A stretch of 7,110 nt of DNA from Gammaproteobacteria bacterium. GTDB taxonomy: Bacteria; Pseudomonadota; Gammaproteobacteria; UBA9214. The position numbers were made by a program, and so were the translations under genes. The DNA lies in the NCBI GenBank assembly GCA_029881775.1, contig JAOULY010000094.1, positions 1-7,110 on the forward strand, in the 5' to 3' direction. Shown here piece after piece: positions 5,244 through 7,110 of this stretch. The notes beneath the pieces are model-generated. The model did no database searches. It had not been told where the DNA came from and worked only from the letters and a program-made list of their open reading frames with translations. Positions within the stretch are counted from its first letter, which is position 1; each line of letters starts with the position of its first letter.

Positions 5244-5996
5244 ATGCCCTTCTGGACCATTGTTTATGCGTTGCTGTTCTACACTGCCACGGCCCTGCTG
5301 GTCGGTGGTCTGGCGTTCAAGATTCGGCAATATGCAAAGACACCGGCACCGCTGAAGATCCCGACGACACCGGCACCGGTTACACGCCAGGGTGTCGTCC
5401 TGCGCATGTTCCGCGAGGTAGCCTTCTTCGAGAGTCTGTTTCGCTCCAATAAATGGATCTGGATATTCGGTTACCTGTTCCATTTCGGCATGTTCCTGGT
5501 ACTCGCGCGTCACCTGCGCTACTTCACCAACCCGGTATGGACATGGGTCGACCTGATCCAGCCATTCGGGCTGTATGCTGCATTTGCAATGGCCGCAGGA
5601 CTGGCCGGCCTGTGGGCACGCCGTGTCCTCGTTGACCGCGTACGCTATATATCAGCACTGTCAGATCACCTGATGCTGGCCCTGTTAATGGCGATCGCCC
5701 TTACCGGCCTGGGCATGGACTACATTACGCACACGGATATCGTTGCACTGAAAGCATTCTTCCTCGGGTTGATGGTGTTTAACTGGCATCCGATCCCCGA
5801 AGATCCGCTGTTACTGGTTCACCTTGGCCTGGTTGCCACGCTGATGATTATTTTCCCGATCAGCAAACTGTTGCATGCACCGGGTGTGTTCTTCAGCCCG
5901 ACACGCAACCAGGTAGACAACCCGCGCGCCGAACCCGGCCTGCGCGCCCATGATTCCCGTCATATCGCGCCGTGGGCGGCTGAACTCGAGAAATAA
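5244..5996 (+). CDS. dsrM: DsrMKJOP complex membrane haem b subunit DsrM
   Basis: 250 residues, NarI/HdrE-like integral membrane cytochrome b. It anchors DsrK and exchanges electrons with the quinone pool. About five membrane segments are visible: roughly residues 4-24, 70-89, 104-124, 142-160 and 187-209. Histidines suited to bind haem b lie in or near them: H80 and H90 (GYLFHFGMFLVLARH), H142 (SDHLML) and H193 (LLLVHLGL), with H211 at the end (KLLHAPGVFFSP, a typical NarI-like closing motif). The ATG at 5244 follows AAGGAG (5228-5233). The loop after the first helix has two TPAP motifs encoded by a 13-base direct repeat. dsrK follows after 31 bases. Confidence 0.95.
   Translation: MPFWTIVYALLFYTATALLVGGLAFKIRQYAKTPAPLKIPTTPAPVTRQGVVLRMFREVAFFESLFRSNKWIWIFGYLFHFGMFLVLARHLRYFTNPVWTWVDLIQPFGLYAAFAMAAGLAGLWARRVLVDRVRYISALSDHLMLALLMAIALTGLGMDYITHTDIVALKAFFLGLMVFNWHPIPEDPLLLVHLGLVATLMIIFPISKLLHAPGVFFSPTRNQVDNPRAEPGLRAHDSRHIAPWAAELEK
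5339..5378 (+). repeat. Short direct repeat inside dsrM
   Basis: GACACCGGCACCG occurs at 5339-5351 and again at 5366-5378, offset by 27 bases (nine codons), so both copies encode a TPAP motif in the loop after the first membrane helix. It is probably a local in-frame duplication or a proline-rich linker; no wider significance is visible. Confidence 0.5.
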
Positions 5997-6017
5997 CCCG
6001 GTATAACGACTGACCCT

Positions 6018-6021
6018 GGAG
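6018..6021 (+). promoter_or_regulatory. Ribosome binding site deciding the GTG start of dsrK
   Basis: GGAG lies 6 bases upstream of GTG at 6028. There is no ATG near this position; the next in-frame ATG would be at residue 23. The GTG gives the conserved N-terminal region of DsrK. Confidence 0.7.
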
Positions 6022-6027
6022 CAAAGC

Positions 6028-7110
6028 GTGGCTGATTTCGATACACCGACACTGAAAGAATACCCCGTCATCCCGAAAATTCAGGAAGGGGTAATGGCGC
6101 ACAGCAAACCGTTTGTCGCCAAGGATATTTTTCAGGAGCCGCTGGGTTTTCCGGGCGAACTGGTCGATAACTGGCAACAGGTCGCCTACGACAAGATGGA
6201 AGAGCTGACCGGCAAATACCGTTCACTCGCCGTGTTCCTTGATTCGTGTGTAAAGTGCGGTGCCTGCACCGACAAGTGCCATTACTATCTCGGCACAAGC
6301 GACCCGAAGAATATGCCGGTCGCGCGCCAGGACCTGTTCCGCAAGGTGTACCGCCGCAAGTTCACCTTTGCCGGCAAGTACTTCCCAAAGCTGGTTGGCG
6401 CAGTTGACCTGACCAAGGAAGTACTGGACGACTGGTACAGCTATTTCCACCAGTGTTCACAATGCCGTCGTTGCTCCGTGTACTGCCCCTACGGTATCGA
6501 TACCGCTGAAATTTCCATGGCTGCACGTGAAGTCATGGATTCCATCGGCGTCGGCCAGAAGTACTGCAACGAGATCATCAGCAAGGTATTCAAGATCGGT
6601 AACAACCTCGGTCTGCCGGAACCGGCGCTGGCTGATACACTCGAAGGTCTCGAGGAAGATATCGAGGACGATACCGGCGTCAAGGTACGCTTGCCGCTGG
6701 ACGAAAAAGGCGCTGACATCCTGGTGGTGACGCCCTCTGCTGATTTCTTCGCCGAACCGCACGTCGACGGCCTGATGGGCTATGCCAAGGTCTTTCACGA
6801 AGCCGGCGTCAGCTGGACGCTGAGTTCACACGCCTCCGAAGCCGCCAACTTCGGCATGTTCATCGGCAGCTACGAGAATATGCGCAAGCTGTCGTTGCGT
6901 GTCCGCGAGGCAGCCCTTGAGCTTGGTGTAAAACGCATTATTTTCGGTGAATGCGGCCATGCCTGGCGCGTCGCCTACAGCTTTCTGAATACACTGGCCG
7001 GCCCGTTCGACTTTCTCGATCCGAACTACCCGGTCCCGCAGCACATTCTCGAATTCACGCATGACCTGATACAGCGCGGTGCTATCACGCTCGACAAATC
7101 GGCTAACGAT
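6028..7110 (+). CDS. dsrK: DsrMKJOP complex HdrD-like Fe-S subunit DsrK, partial (3' end beyond the window)
   Basis: 361 codons are open from a GTG start to the window edge. The family is usually about 500 residues or somewhat more, so roughly a third is missing. DsrK is the cytoplasm-facing iron-sulfur subunit related to HdrD of heterodisulfide reductase and is thought to act on the disulfide or trisulfide form of DsrC. Two cubane cluster motifs are present: C74-x2-C77-x2-C80-x3-C84 (CVKCGACTDKC) and C143-x2-C146-x2-C149-x3-C153-P (CSQCRRCSVYCP). A conserved FGECGHAWR stretch with C309 belongs to the cysteine-rich (CCG-like) half that binds the special catalytic cluster in the Hdr family; the second such motif would be past the edge. 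It follows dsrM directly, the expected order. Confidence 0.96.
   Translation, partial: MADFDTPTLKEYPVIPKIQEGVMAHSKPFVAKDIFQEPLGFPGELVDNWQQVAYDKMEELTGKYRSLAVFLDSCVKCGACTDKCHYYLGTSDPKNMPVARQDLFRKVYRRKFTFAGKYFPKLVGAVDLTKEVLDDWYSYFHQCSQCRRCSVYCPYGIDTAEISMAAREVMDSIGVGQKYCNEIISKVFKIGNNLGLPEPALADTLEGLEEDIEDDTGVKVRLPLDEKGADILVVTPSADFFAEPHVDGLMGYAKVFHEAGVSWTLSSHASEAANFGMFIGSYENMRKLSLRVREAALELGVKRIIFGECGHAWRVAYSFLNTLAGPFDFLDPNYPVPQHILEFTHDLIQRGAITLDKSAND

Noticed and set aside
6068..7062. Several - strand frames opposite dsrK
   Set aside because: dsrK reads through the whole region with two complete Fe-S motifs; the minus frames are short, overlapping and without family features.

Overview
The window holds the front part of a reverse-type (oxidative) dissimilatory sulfite reductase locus, in the order dsrA-dsrB-dsrE-dsrF-dsrH-dsrC-dsrM-dsrK, all on the + strand. 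The dsrEFH genes next to dsrAB, together with proteins that closely resemble those of Allochromatium vinosum, point to a sulfur-oxidising gammaproteobacterium (purple sulfur bacterium, free-living chemolithotroph or symbiont). The exact genus cannot be read from the sequence. Codon use is GC-leaning and even across the operon, and I see no sign of transfer, insertion sequences, CRISPR, tRNA or rRNA.

Layout: positions 1-732 on the - strand carry the N-terminal 244 codons of a TauD/TfdA-like Fe(II)/2-oxoglutarate dioxygenase, which runs off the left edge. Positions 733-1240 are a 508-base divergent intergenic region, AT-rich in its middle. It contains a Fur-box-like 19-mer, two perfect palindromes and a perfect TATAAT hexamer facing dsrA. 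From 1241 to the right edge the dsr genes are packed closely, each behind a Shine-Dalgarno sequence. Two gaps carry strong hairpins: one after dsrA (2521-2543) and one after dsrC (5179-5210). dsrK runs off the right edge after 361 codons.

How the genes work together (family knowledge): DsrEFH receives sulfane sulfur and passes it to a C-terminal cysteine of DsrC. The siroheme enzyme DsrAB oxidises the DsrC-bound sulfur to sulfite. DsrC is left as a disulfide or trisulfide that interacts with the membrane complex whose DsrM (haem b) and DsrK (HdrD-like Fe-S) subunits are encoded here, linking the cycle to the quinone pool. The rest of the locus (dsrL, dsrJ, dsrO, dsrP and so on) would be expected to the right but is not visible.

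This is mostly a well-known pathway, and I found no new multi-gene system. The points most worth checking are the possible iron (Fur) control in the divergent region, the divergently placed dioxygenase, the two intercistronic hairpins that may set subunit stoichiometry, and a DsrEFH set with only one cysteine in total.
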